From Siphonodentalium dalli (Eukaryota > Mollusca > Scaphopoda > Gadilida > Siphonodentaliidae): DNA of 64,000 bases. Position 1 is the first letter of the stretch. Each line of letters begins with the position of its first letter. This document shows positions 10,985 to 23,055 of this stretch, piece by piece. The notes under the pieces are model-generated. The model saw only the letters and a program-made list of their open reading frames with translations. It searched no databases and had not been told where the DNA came from. The position numbers and the translations under genes were made by a program. The stretch spans positions 55,413,849-55,477,848 of the forward strand of contig CP136062.1 in assembly GCA_032622095.1 (NCBI GenBank). Direction: 5' to 3'.

Positions 10985-11125
10985 CCCATATCAGTTGAGG
11001 TAAAAGCAGAATGAGATTCCCAGAGGGTGAATTTGGTGATGCTAGCCCACCATGTGGGATAATGACTAAATTCACCCTCTGGGGACCTGATTCTGCAAAT
11101 GTCAGACACACTATTTCCAGACTTG
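10985..11125. mobile_element. Family A single palindrome with one end (A5)
   Basis: Starts around gcagaatgagattcccagag and ends aaatgtcagacacactattt, ccagacttg. The central sequence has lost gcatc relative to other copies. Confidence 0.75.
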
Positions 11126-11383
11126 CCCACATTTCTGTGGCTGTATCTACTATTTTACTTATTATGATTGACTGTATAATTACAGGATGTGATGCATAAA
11201 TTGTCAGTCGGTATATTGTGTGCGCCAGAGAATTAAGTTCACATTGACACCATGAACCTTGAATAGCACTCACTCTATACTTCTGGCAGAGAAATTGACT
11301 TTAATTTGTTGCATACCATGTTCATAGGCTTGCATGGAAGTGGGAGAGGCAGTTCGTAAATAGTAGTCGCTATATCCCTTCCT

Positions 11384-11896
11384 AGATCATGCTATGAATA
11401 TCTACTCTTGCTAACGCCTGTAGAGATCATATTCCACCAGTACAAAACCTTGAAACTTTTTGAAGTTTTGACAGGGAACCTTACAAAGTCGGAAAAAAAT
11501 AATGCAGGGAATATATTTCTTAGTTATTATCTGTTCCTTGATAATGTACTTCATTGAAGGTGAATGTCGCAGCTCCAAATTGAATGATTATCGGTGACTT
11601 TCCTGAGCCGATATCGCAATAAACATTGAATTAATTACCCAGGAGAAATTGCATAATTGTAAGCGACCCAAAATCGCTCACAAAGTCACTTAAATCGTGA
11701 AATTTGAGATTGAACCTTCACCTACAGTTAAGTACATTATCAAGGAACAGATAATAACTAAGAAATATATTCCCTGCAATTATTTTTCGACTTTATAAGG
11801 TCCCCTGTCAAAACTTAAAAAAGTTCCAAGGTTTTGTACTGGTGGAATATGATCTCTACGGGCGTTAACCAGAGTAGAGATTCATGGCATGATCTA
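11384..11896. mobile_element. Foldback V, complete copy (V1)
   Basis: Terminal agatcatgctatgaatatct mirrors agattcatggcatgatct. Arms of about 200 bp carry ttccaccagtacaaaacctt and tagttattatctgttccttg. The loop includes a smaller inverted pair around gccgatatcgcaataaac. An 11-bp direct repeat tatcccttcct (11,373-11,383 and 11,899-11,909) flanks it, two bases out on the right. Confidence 0.8.
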
Positions 11897-12238
11897 TATA
11901 TCCCTTCCTACATAGTAGAGCAGACAAAACTCGACACAGGTGGAAATGAATCCTCCACGAAGGTACATGTATCCAACAGGCCTGCAAATTGTGTGTTTGT
12001 CATTTGCAGAATGAGGTCCCCAGAGGGTGAATTTTGTGATGCTAGCCCGCATGACAGGTTAGCATCACCATATTCACCCTCTGTGAACCTCATTCTGCTG
12101 AGGCCTCAACTGCTATGGGAGACCTATGATCAGAATTAAGTTCCCCAGTTGAATTTGGTGATGTTCACCCATTAGTCACCTCGATCATGCATTTTATCTT
12201 CTGCAAATTAGGGGATACAGAAACTTCCCAGAAGGGAA

Positions 12239-14149
12239 CGAGAGGCCGATCACGATCAGCAGATGTTAACCCATCCCTTGGCGATAAAAATTTACTATGA
12301 TTGGAATCATAAATGAGAGTTTTGGTGTTGAATTATATGAGTATACTGTATGTACTATTATAGACAAATGTACATAACACAAATATTGGAATGTATGGGT
12401 CACCGGCATTTATATAAGAGAATGCACTGGTACAAGATATGTAATGCTAAACCACCACAGCCTTGGGTTAAATGTGAAAGGTGTGACCTGAACATGGAAT
12501 ACTTGGGTTAAGAGAGTCCAAGTCTACTGCTAATATCATGTGATGTTTATTGTTGAATCTTTATTTTAAATTAGATACCATAGCCTTCTTTATCAGATTA
12601 TTTGCACATTGGCATAAGAGACATCAGAAAATGATATAGCCTTATCAATAGCTAAGTAGTCCAAAGGCATGGCATAAAATTGGTGAATTGGATTTAATGT
12701 TGCTCCAAACAGATTTACAGGTACATAACAAGATTTTGGACCGATTTAAACAAATTTGGTGTGGTGATTCGGGGTACCCTTGGCAGAGTTATAATGGTGT
12801 TAGTTTTTATCCGGACATCAAAATATGTGTACCATACTATGGTGAATTGGATTTAATGTTGCTCCAAACAGATTTACCAGTACATAACACAAGATTTTGG
12901 ACCGATTTAAACAAATTTGGTGTGGTGATTCGGGGTACCCATTGGCAGAGTTATTATGGTGTTAGTTTTTCAAATTTTCAAACTTAAAAAAATAATTATT
13001 TTTAATTATTTTTAAAAAGGGACACATTGGGAACCTTTTTAATCAACTTGTATCATAATCATCAATATCTAAATGAAAACAAGTGGTCAATCCGGACATC
13101 ACAATATGTGTACCATACTATAGTATAGGTACACATAAAAATCAAAATAAATTAATCAATCAATAGGGGCAAAGAGTGTGTCAAAATAAACCAATATAAA
13201 ATGAGACATGGTATCAGATGAAAGTATCAGGAATGTTGAGATGTGTTAATCTTTAACTACAGAAATCCATGCAAGTGAATGAGGAGAAACCTGAAGATAA
13301 CAGAAGAATGATTATTTGAAATTTAAAATGAGAACATCCCTACAAATGAATAATAGACTATTCCAATTAAAACTTTAGAACTGAATGGGACAGTCCATTG
13401 AATCATGAATGGGTACAGCTTCACCACTATCATAGAGCTATGTCCTATATACAGTGGCTAAAAATAACTAATATTTCAATAAGACATCAGTTCTGCAGTC
13501 TCTCAGAACACTATCTATGCAGTTAAGCTTGCATATCACTGGTAGTTAATTGTAATCTACATGTACCTGGGTTATCAAAAACTCAAATCTGTTCAATTCT
13601 TAGTTGAAAAAGGGCCATAACTCTGGTATAACAAATCAGATCTAACCCATATTCGAAATCGATCTGTATTTTGAGTTGAGAAACTCACATACAAAATTTG
13701 GTTCCTATCAGTTGAAAAATTGTTGATTTAACGAAGCATTCATGAATTCTATGTCAAAGGGCCATAACTCCATAAAAAAATATCGGATCAAACCCATATT
13801 CGAACTCGATATGTATTTTGGGCTGAGCAACTCGCATACCAAATTTGGTTACGGTCAGATGAATTTTTTTTTAGTTATGGCAGCATGCATGAATTCTAAG
13901 TTGAAAAAGGGCCATAACTCCCTAAAAAAAAACTCGGATCAAACCCATATTCGAACTCGATCTGTATTTGGTGCTAAGAAATTCATATACAAAATTTGGT
14001 TCCGATCAGATAGAAAATATTTCAGTTATCGCACCATGCGTAAAGTGTCTACAGACAGACAGACAGACAAACGGACGGACGGACTAACGATGAGTGGTCA
14101 ATCCGGACAATGACACTATGTTTACCATACTATGGTATGGGTAAACATA
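12239..14149 (+). repeat. Family E interspersed repeat (E1) inserted in A6
   Basis: Begins gaggccgatcacgatcagca and ends accatactatggtatgggta, aacataaa. Its 5' part (12,266-12,471) is itself TTAA-bounded (ttaacccatcccttggcg ... gccttgggttaa) and holds half of a CCAAT/TATA palindrome. Next come two tandem copies of a ~150-bp unit (ggtgaattggatttaatg, 12,683 and 12,840). Then come diverged units with gggccataactcc, cccatattcgaactcgat and ccaaatttggtt. A gacagacagacagaca run near 14,055 precedes the end. Class unknown. Confidence 0.7.
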
Positions 14150-14210
14150 AAAAGTAACTATATTACTAAAAACAATGTTAATTTGAGACTATAGATACAT
14201 GTACTTACCA

Positions 14211-14600
14211 GAATATGAGGCTTAAGCAGAATGTGGTCACCAGAGGGTGAATTTGATGATGCTAACCCGCTGTGTGGGATAGCAACACTAAATTCACCCT
14301 CTGGACCAGAATATGAGGCTTAAGCAGAATGTGGTCCCCAGAGGGTGAATTTGATGATGCTAACCCGCTGTGTGGGATAGCAACACTAAATTCACCCTCT
14401 GGACCAGAATATGAGGCTTAAGCAGAATGTGGTCCCCAGAGGGTGAATTTGATGATGCTAACCCGCTGTGTGGGATAGCAACACTAAATTCACCCTCTGG
14501 ACCATAATATGAGGCTTAAGCAGAATGTGGTCACCAGAGGGTGAATTTGATGATGCTAACCCGCTGTGTGGGATAGCATCACTAAATTCACCCTCTGGGG
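14211..14600 (+). repeat. Tandem 98-bp repeat, four units, of a family A palindrome
   Basis: Units begin gaatatgaggcttaagcaga at 14,211, 14,309 and 14,407, and with taatat at 14,505. Each holds a full palindrome arm pair. Near-identical units indicate recent local amplification. Only the last unit has the usual right arm with ggggacctcattctgc. Confidence 0.93.
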
Positions 14601-14647
14601 ACCTCATTCTGCAAATAACAGACACACTATGTGTATTTGCAGGCTTG

Positions 14648-14960
14648 CATGGTATCCAATATAATGTAGGAGCACAAATACTATGTGTATCATTTATCTA
14701 TTCTAAATTTGTATGCAACAACAATGTACTGTATGCAACAACAGGGTACAAATGCTCTTGATATTTTGCAGCGTACCAAAATAAGACATCTAATCATTCA
14801 TGGAAACAATGAAATCATTTGTAAGAAATTAGGAATCGTGAGCAATCTTTATACTGTTGGCATATGGTCCATACTGCATTATGAAAATACACATGACTTA
14901 TTTCAAGCTTTGTTTATATCCTCAATATCTTTCATAATTCAGGAAAGGGAGATGGCAGTA
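14648..14960. other. Non-coding stretch, nothing recognised
   Basis: AT-rich, with gcaacaacaatgtactgtat partly repeated. The short open frames show no domain. Confidence 0.45.
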
Positions 14961-15258
14961 CAGTAATGCCCTAAATAATCAACTCAGATAATCGACTCAG
15001 ATATGTGGGGGACAGGAAGGAGGGGGTGGTACTTGGGTGAAGGGGAAGAAACTTAATGATGTTGATCCTCTAAATCCTGATGTAATCGACTCATTAACCA
15101 CAGCAGTATTATGGGTAATTTTTCAGGATGTAGTAGGAAATATGGCTTGTTGCCTTAGCTTTCCGGTGAATGGCAACAAGCCATATTTCCGAATAAATCC
15201 TAAAAAGTTACAAAAAATTCTGCTGTGGTTAAGGAGTCGATTATTTAGGGCTTTACTA
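14961..15258. mobile_element. Family C element with internal insertion (C4)
   Basis: Ends cagtaatgccctaaataatc and gattatttagggctttac. About 80 extra bases (gtgggggacaggaaggaggg onward) interrupt the left arm before the second gtaatcgactc. Arms more diverged than in C3. Confidence 0.75.
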
Positions 15259-15429
15259 TACAAGTAAATGTCAACTGTAAATGTCTTTCTTCAGTTTGCC
15301 GAAAACGTATTTTCTATGCTAGTATAAACTTCTGCAATTATAAGATGGTTTCTGTCCATAAAAGTATCCAAATGTTTGATATGCCACACTTTTTCATGAA
15401 GCTAGGTCAAAATAGGCACCAATAAAAGA

Positions 15430-15780
15430 CATAAACACTGGTTTGCCTGGGATAAAAGTTTATTTCCAGTCCAATAAAGTTATTATACAATGTTGTGTAC
15501 AGTGCATGTTTGTTTGTTTTTCTTGTACTTGTCAAGGTTGTGGTGAAAAAGTCATATTGGACGAGATGCATAGCATCGAGTCCAATATGAATTAATTTTC
15601 ACCACAACCTCGACGAGTACAATTAAGAAAACACATACTGCACACAACATTGTATAATGACATTTTTATTATCCATCTGTACGTTTATCCAAATGACGTC
15701 ACCCAGTCCTGATAACTTTTATAAAAGTTATATTGGACTCGACTTTTTCCCAGATTATCATGTGACGGCATTTGCCCAAT
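15430..15780. repeat. Foldback sequence with ~90-bp arms
   Basis: The left stretch (tatacaatgttgtgtacagt, aaggttgtggtgaaaaagtc) is mirrored to the right (caccacaacctcgacgag, gcacacaacattgtataatg) around agatgcatagcatcgagtcc. Outer parts pair more loosely (gataaaagtttatttccagt with ctgataacttttataaaagt). Confidence 0.7.
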
Positions 15781-15795
15781 CAGAAATAGTTTCAG

Positions 15796-18187
15796 TTAAC
15801 CCTTTACCCAACAGAAGGGCCCTGTGCCAATGCATTCTCTTATATATGCGAGTCGACCATAGGTCGACTCGCATATATAAGAGAATGCATTGGCTTAACA
15901 CATTAAAAATTATAAAATTGTTAAAGAATGTAAGAAACGATCGGCCGATCACGATCGGCAGATGTTTAACCCATACCTTGGCGATAGCGATTAGCTATTT
16001 TTATAAATTTTATAAATCCTTACACCAACCTTTTCATGAGTGCAAAAGTTTCAACAATTCACACTTTATATAGTGATCGTGTGAAAAATATTTAGTTATC
16101 ACATTGTGTCAACAGGATTGGTGGAGGATGTTAATATTTTTAAGCAAATAAACCAAATGACCCTCACTATGCAGGTTAGGGGTGTGTTATCGTCAACTAT
16201 GCCAAGAACTATAAACATAATCAATGGAAATATTTGAGTTATCAAATCGGATAGAATGGGGTTAATTAATCTTACCCAAACTAATGAACTGATAAACACA
16301 AAATAGTCTATGAAAAGCATGTCATTGGATTTAGAACCCCATACAATAAGTCAGTCTCAAGAATACCAGCACCATTAATATTATCCTGGAGCCCAGATGC
16401 AATTGAGGGAATTTCAAAATAAGACATTTCCTCTAATGATGAATATTCAATTGGTGATGTATTGAAACCCTTACTGAACCTGGCTCAAAGTGAAAGGGAT
16501 AATATTATATCTGTCTATCGCATAATATGTGTCTATGGAATGGTTTAATTTTAATCCCAAATCCATGCAAATCAAAAGTGGATCACCATCAACCTGGACA
16601 TAACATAGGAGAATGATTAAATGAAAAGCATCAAAACCATATGATGTGTGGAGAGGGTTAATCATTTTCAATTACATCATGTTATGGAACTAAGGAATGT
16701 GTGGATAAATTTTTGTCTAAGATAAGACAACAGTGTTTGTAAAGAACAATGTCTGTAAAACAACACTACAAAGTAACAATGGACTATTCCAATTTATTAT
16801 TTTAGAATAGGTGTCATATAGTGTGTGCATATAGCTAATGTAATAAACCTGTTTCAACAAAGGGGTTAACTTCATATTGCACAGAAAGCAGAACTCCACC
16901 AGAGAGTGAGCAATCAATCACAGTTTGACATAATTATGATAACAAGTCCAGCCAGCCAGTGGTACAACTATCATGCTTTATAGCATGTAGTATCTAATGT
17001 CATAGTGATAATTAACTCATTTCAATAACACACATTGCTGTGGGATATATGTTCTCTTCAAATTCCCAGCAGTAATTACTTGAATTATAAAGGGTCATAA
17101 CTCTGTTAAAATATATCGGATCAAACCCATATTCGAACTCGATCTGTATTTAGGGGTGATAAATTCATATACCAAATTTTGTGTTGATCAGATGAAAAAT
17201 GTTTTGAGTCATAGCAGCTTGGGTGAATTCTAAGTAAACATAAGAGTGAAAAGGGTTAATTAAACAATACCAAAAACCATACAGATGAAGAACGTGCTAA
17301 GAAAAACCTAGGTAAGAAATATGAGGCAGATCAGAAGAAATATGTTCAACTTATTGCATTGGATAGCATGTGTGTAAAGGGTTAATTATTTTCTAAACTG
17401 ATCAACCAATCAATACCAAAAACTATACAGGTGAGGGGTGTGTCATCATAAACCTACATATCAAATATGAACACAATCGGACAAAAAAATATTTCGGTTA
17501 GAGCATCGGATTTTTTTTTAATTTATTTTATTTTCGAAAAAAGGGTCATAACTCCTTTAAAATAAATCGGATCAAACCCATATTCGAACTCGATCTGTAT
17601 TTTTGGCTGTGAAACTCACATACCAAATTTGGTTCCAATCAGATAAAAAATGTTTGAGTTATGGCAGAATGCGTGAATTCTAAGTTGAAAAAGGGCCATA
17701 ACTCTGTAACAAAAGCTCGGATCAAACCCAAATTCGAACTCGATCTGTATTTTGGGCTGAGAAACCCATATACAAAATTTGGTTTCGATCGGATAGAAAA
17801 TGTTTGAGTTATCGCATTACTCGTAAAGTGTCTACGGACAGACAGACAGACGGACAGACGGACGAACGACGAGTGGTCAATCCGGGCAACGACACTATGT
17901 TTACCATACTATGGTATGGGTAAACATAAAAGTGGTAAAAAGTGTTAAAAAAAGATTTTTTTTAGGCCAATGCATTCTCTTATATATGCGAGGCGACCTA
18001 TGGTCGACTCGCATATATAAGAGAATGCATTGGCACAGGGCATAACTGTAACTATCACAATGTGGTCAAGGAGCCGGTTCCAATGATATCCATATTTGTA
18101 TGGTTCTATTGAGAAAGACCGAAGATATTTTAGGCTGTTGAAGCTTTATTTGGCCGGTTTTGGCCGGTTTGTTGGGTAAAGGGTTAA
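15796..18187. mobile_element. Family B MITE split by repeat E2 (B4)
   Basis: TTAA at 15,796-15,799 opens a normal B left end with one palindrome, stopping at aagaatgtaagaaa (15,937). The element resumes at 17,931 with agtggtaaaaagtgttaa and the second palindrome, and ends gttgggtaaagggttaa (TTAA 18,184-18,187). In intact copies the same junction reads gtaagaaaaaatggtaaaaa, so the two halves are one element. Confidence 0.87.
15938..17930 (+). repeat. Family E interspersed repeat (E2) inserted in B4
   Basis: Begins cgatcggccgatcacgatcg and ends ccatactatggtatgggtaa, acataaa, like E1. Contains at least three diverged units with gggtcataactcc-type and cccatattcgaactcgatct motifs between 17,080 and 17,830, then gacagacagacagacggaca. 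The middle (16,080-17,060) is AT-rich and shows no genes; its length differs from E1. Confidence 0.72.
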
Positions 18188-18322
18188 GGGATGGATAATA
18201 ATTTTTTTATTGTGTTGTCTTATGACTCGCATCTATGAATTATCCCAGGAATTTTTCTGAGTATCATATATGGCAACCTCAGTTTCTACTGAGATGCCGT
18301 TATTACTAGTACATGTATGTAT

Positions 18323-18539
18323 TTAAAACCCTTTCAGTGACAAGTCCGATTTTTGTATCAACCCATATTTCCTTGATCATTTTTCAAATTTATTGATTAT
18401 AATAATGTGATACATTGATGGAAAGAGCTCTAAGAGATCTTTCCATCAATGTATCACATTATTATAATCAATAAATTTGAAAAATGATCAAGGAAATATG
18501 GGTTGATACAAAAATCGGACTTGGTACTGAAAGGGTTAA
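18323..18539. mobile_element. TTAA-bounded near-perfect palindrome (~215 bp)
   Basis: ttaaaaccctttcagtgaca pairs with tactgaaagggttaa. The arms (caacccatatttccttgatc and gatcaaggaaatatgggttg) match almost end to end around gaaagagctctaagagatct. Related to Q by its termini, but without the CCAAT/TATA module. Confidence 0.85.
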
Positions 18540-18691
18540 TGCAGAGGATCAGATTTCAACATTTGCTAAAATTTTCATTCGGATTTAACATAGCACTCAT
18601 GTCAAATGATAAATTTCTACCATTTTGTAGATACTTTTGTGGCGGATTTAATTTATGCCCTTTACTGACTTAACACAGAAAAAAAAACAGG

Positions 18692-18796
18692 GAGAGCTTT
18701 CCGATGAATGGCAACAAGCCATATATCCGACTAAATCCTGAAAAATTGCCAATAATTCTGCTGTGGTTAAGGAGTTGATTATTTAGGGCATTACTG
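18692..18796. mobile_element. Family C half element (C5)
   Basis: Right arm only: gagagctttccgatgaatgg to gattatttagggcattactg, TA. Confidence 0.75.
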
Positions 18797-18799
18797 TAT

Positions 18800-19464
18800 T
18801 GCTGACGTAAAGATTCACATCACTATTGGTGACTTTTGTGAACTAGTAGCGTCTCTTTGTTTTAACTTGTTTGTGATCGGCTTATGACAGAAAAAGAAGA
18901 TCGACTCATCTGTCTGTTATTGGTGAATATGGTGCATTTTGTTTGCTCCGGGCACCAGGGTAGTGCTACATAACATATAAATTAAATCAATAATTGAAAT
19001 TGGTTTCAGTTTCTGAAGGGTTTGGAATAACCTTCTACCAATGGATGGTTTCTTCAATGAGTCTAAGTTAGGAAACCACTTTTTAAATTTGGCTTCCCCT
19101 TTGCTTCTTATAGTTCCACCAAAAGATAAAAATAAATTAATATTGTAATATGGTTCAAAATGCCACAAAGCTTCAAAGAAATGGTGATTTTTTACATCAT
19201 AAATAATGCTAATGTTGTTGTACTACATGTAGTACCTTATGACATAAAACAACTTACTGCATTGCTAAAGCCATAACGCTGGCTTACATGTACATGTCAG
19301 AATTTCAAACTCATAGCTCAGCAGTTAAGCCTCGATATATAGTGTACCATAACAAGCACTTATATAATCAGAGTTTCAAACTCACAGCTCACTAGCTCAG
19401 CATCAAACAGTATGATCTCATGAAAGAAGGTAATAAACAAATATTATTGCTGAAAATAGAAATT
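18800..19464. other. Non-coding stretch, nothing recognised
   Basis: AT-rich. A minus-strand open frame (18,917-19,168) has no recognisable domain. Confidence 0.45.
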
Positions 19465-19465
19465 A

Positions 19466-19680
19466 CAGTAATGCCCCAATTAATCGACTCCTTTAACCAC
19501 AGCAGAATTATGGGTAACTTTTCAGGATTTAGTCGGTAATATGGCTTGTTGCCATTCATCGGAAAGCTCTCCCCGAGAGCTTTCTGATGAATGGCAACAA
19601 GCCATATTTCCGACTAAATCCTGAAAAGTTACCCATAATTCTGCTGTGGTTAAAGGAGTCGATTAATTAGGGAATTACTG
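19466..19680. mobile_element. Family C palindrome, complete (C6)
   Basis: TA|CAGTAATGCCCC ... GGGAATTACTG|TA. Arms pair around tctccccgagagc. 215 bp. Confidence 0.85.
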
Positions 19681-19833
19681 TACATAGATTGCACAATATC
19701 GGAAAACACAACATTTGAGTTAGGTACATGTGTTACTATTTAGCAGTTCATTTAGATTTAATGAATCCCAGATAAACATGCAGAAATTATTCCATCAACA
19801 ATGTGCACTGCAAATTGTCTACTGACTACATGT

Positions 19834-20291
19834 AAGCCTGAGTTTAGTGTGCCTGTCATTTGCAGAATGAGGTCCCCCAGAGGGTGACGCTATCCCACAG
19901 AGCAGGCTAACATCACTAAATTCACACTCTGGGGACCTGATTCTGCTTAGGCGTCATCTTCTTTATAAAGTTTCTTAATTATTAAATTTCTATAGAAACT
20001 TCTTCACATAAATTCTATGTCATTTTTTAGTTTAGATTCTCTATACATGTATACCCAAATTGGCAGACGACACATTGCATAATCGAGGTTCCCAATGGGT
20101 GGACATCACAATATTCAATATTTGGGAACTTCAATCTGAGTCTATGTCTCCCATAGCAGATGAGGCCATGCACAATGAGGTCCCCAGAGGGTGAAGTTGG
20201 TGATGCTAGCCCACTATGTGGAATAGTGTCACTAAATTCACCCTCTGGGGACCTCATTCTGCAAATGACAGGTACACTAAACTCAGGCTTG
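19834..20291. mobile_element. Family A MITE, long version (A7)
   Basis: Left end aagcctgagtttagtgtgcc, right end ggtacactaaactcaggctt, g. Two palindromes (the left one shortened) flank a ~240-bp core with tagaaacttcttcacataaa and cccaaattggcagacgacac. This core defines the complete family and allows the split copies A1 and A11 to be recognised. Confidence 0.87.
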
Positions 20292-20375
20292 TTGTCTGCT
20301 GTCTACATGTAAGAAGGATATAGATGTGGCTCATTTGACCACTACAAGAAGGTGTGAGTAGATGCCCTAAGTAAT

Positions 20376-20594
20376 CAACAACGGAGCCCTAAGTAATCGA
20401 CCCCATAACTATACAGCAGAATTATGGGTAACTTTTCAGGATTTAGTCAGAAATATGGCTTGTTGCCATTCATCGGAAAGCTCTCAGTGAGAGCTTTCCG
20501 ATGAATGACAACAAGCCATATTTCCGACTAAATCCTGAAAAGTTACCCATAATTCTGCTGTGTTAAGGGGTCGATTACTTAGGGCTCCGTTGTT
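20376..20594. mobile_element. Family C variant ending CAACGGAGCCC (C7)
   Basis: Inner arms as in C3, but the outer ends read caacaacggagccctaagta and its mirror acttagggctccgttgtt in place of CAGTAATGCCC. A second partial end (gatgccctaagtaatcaa) lies just to the left. A subfamily with different termini. Confidence 0.8.
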
Positions 20595-20879
20595 TTGTGG
20601 GCCGACTTCTGAGCTAAAATATTCAACATGGTCGTGGGTATGAATCTGACAAGGTATCGGTCAGACTTGGTCACGGTGTCGTTATCTGCATTTCCAGTAC
20701 CATGAGCATCACAAATCGACCATCGATGCCATGATTTTGCACTTTAGCATTGCAAACGAAATAGTTAAAATTGTCTTCCAAGTATTGTATCTGATATTAA
20801 TTGTCCAGAAATAAGTAGTCATTAACACTATATACACCCAATATACGTACACATAACACTGTATCATTATACAAGCATG

Positions 20880-21130
20880 CCCTTGCAAGTTAAACTTTTT
20901 GTGGCGTCCTGTTGTTATATATATATTATAATTAAATTGAATACGAAATAAATCTTATTGAATCTTGAATCTTGAATTTTTATTTCTATTTTATTTTATT
21001 CTCATTTTTTATTATTTATCACATAAATCAACAAAATTAACCACATTTTTATTACGTTATTATATTGTACCTAATTACACTGCCCGTCAGGGTGGCTTGA
21101 TTGACAAAATAAAACTATTCTATTCTATTC
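20880..21130. repeat. Possible retroelement 3' tails
   Basis: tgaatcttgaatcttgaa (20,958 on) and aataaaactattctattcta (21,107 on) look like the short tandem tails of non-LTR elements. The bodies are not recognisable. Confidence 0.35.
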
Positions 21131-21855
21131 ACCCCTCCCCAATTACATCCCCCATCCCTCCTGTTCCCTATGCCTATTTACTGCTTACCTTTCAAAATAG
21201 CCATTTTATCCATTATACCAAGCTATGGTGACAATAGCAAGGAATGCAGAGAAAATTAAAACTCCCCAAGCTGTCCTGATTGTCTCAGGCTCTCAGCCAG
21301 TTTTTTTCCAGACGATTACATTATTATCTTAAATTACTAACTACATGGTAAAAAAGAAGTGTATATAGTGAATACCCACAAAAAACAATCCATCAATTTC
21401 TACACAATAAATGTTATTAAATATTAACACTCTAACTGTCCATATTAGTTCCGACCAAATGATTAATCACCCACCACTTATTTTCATTAGCTCCAATTCA
21501 ACGCCTAACCTGAACTGAACCATGGGTAATTAAGACGGAAAGAAAGCAACGATTAGTGAATCGCAAATCCCATTAACACGGCAAATAAAACATTTTAATT
21601 GTTCAACGCATCCTTCATGAATTTTGATATTTTATAGAAATTTGACTCCGCGAATCGACATTCCAATTCAGCCAGTTCAATCACTCGGAATATAGGTGTC
21701 TGCTGGTTCCCATTGATTTCCTTCTTATTGGTTTGTTCTCGGAATAGACAGACTTTGAGGCATATGCAGAGGTCAGCGGTGCATGAGTTCGTAAGATGTG
21801 GCTATATATAAAATACAATTCTATCAATCACACTGGAAATTCAATATCCACCGAG
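21130..21855. other. Non-coding stretch, nothing recognised
   Basis: AT-rich DNA with no repeat or coding signal that I can support. Confidence 0.45.
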
Positions 21856-21889
21856 ACACAGCTATGTAGATGGACTTCGGATGTGTTTT

Positions 21890-22950
21890 AGAGCTCACCC
21901 AATATCCACCGAGATATCTATGTACATGGAAATTCGTGTGTTTAGAGAAATTGTCATTAACACAAAAGCTCACCAATATCCACCAAAAAATCTACATGTA
22001 CATGTATGCACATGGAATTCATGTGTTTAGAGAAATTGTCATTAACACTATAGCTCACCGGATATCCATGTATCCATGTATCCATATCTATGTACTGTAC
22101 ATGGAATTCATGTGTTTAGATAAATACATGGACTCAAAGTGTTTATGAAGTGTCATTAACACTGTAGCACGGAGATATCTATGCACATGGAATTCATGTG
22201 TTTTAGTGAAAAGTGTCATTAACACTGTAATACAGAGACATCTACCTTGTATGTACATGGAATTCATGTGTTTCAGAGAAACTGTCATCAACACTATAGC
22301 TCACCCAATATCCACCGAGAAATCTACATGTATCTATATGGAATTTATGTGTTTAGAGAAATTGTCATTAACACTAGCTCACCCAAGATCCACCGAGAAA
22401 TCTGTATACATGGAATTTATGTGTTTAATAAGAAAATGTCGTTAACACTAAAGCTCACCAAATATCCACTGAGAAATCTATGTACATGGACTCAAATTGT
22501 TTAGAAAAGTGTCATTAACACTGTAGCACGGAGACATCCATGCACATGGAATTCATGTGTCTTAGAGAAAGTGTCATTAACACTGTAGCACGGAGACATC
22601 CATGCACATGGAATTCATGTGTCTTAGAGAAAGTGTCATTCACACTGTAGCACGAAGACATCTATGTACATGGAATTTATTTTTAGAGAAAGTGTCATTA
22701 ACCCTGTAGCAGGGAGACATATATGCACATGGAATTAATGTGTTTTAGAGAAAGTGTCATTAACACTGAAGCATGGAGACATACATGTATGTGCACATGG
22801 AATTAATGTGTTTTAGAGAAAGTGTCATTAACACTGAAGCATGGAGACATATATGCACATGGAATTAATGTGTTTTATAGAAAGTGTCATTAACACTGAA
22901 GCATGGAGACATCTATGCACATGGATTTAAAGTGTTTTAGAGAAAATGAC
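21890..22950 (+). repeat. Minisatellite, about 15 units of mostly 60-75 bp
   Basis: Recurring order: agagaaattgtcattaacac, tatagctcacc or gtagcacggagacatc, then catggaattcatgtgtttag. The right half (from about 22,500) is more regular than the left, which has units up to ~110 bp. The frames that run through it are by-products of the repeat. Confidence 0.88.
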
Positions 22951-23055
22951 AATAAGACTGTAGCCCACCCTATTCTTGGAATAGGCGCAGAGGAATATGA
23001 ATGAGTTCATAAAATGTGGCTATATAAAAAATAGAATGCTATCCCTCTGAAGACT

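Larger units (their letters stand above)
11977..14647. mobile_element. Family A MITE split by repeat E1 (A6)
   Basis: The left part (11,977-12,238) runs from caggcctgcaaattgtgtg through a palindrome and the A core to cttcccagaagggaa. The right part resumes at 14,150 with gtaactatattac and aacaatgttaatttgagact, as in uninterrupted A4. It ends ttgcaggcttg at 14,647. Flanks repeat catgtatccaa / catggtatccaa. The right part holds four tandem 98-bp copies of its palindrome. Confidence 0.8.

Noticed and set aside
13742-14113. 123-codon open frame
   Set aside because: Runs through E repeat units and the gacagacaga tail; repeats of the same peptide phrase come from repeated DNA.
14211-14600. CRISPR array
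   Set aside because: Regular spacing, but the whole 98-bp unit is repeated without variable spacers, and the DNA is animal.
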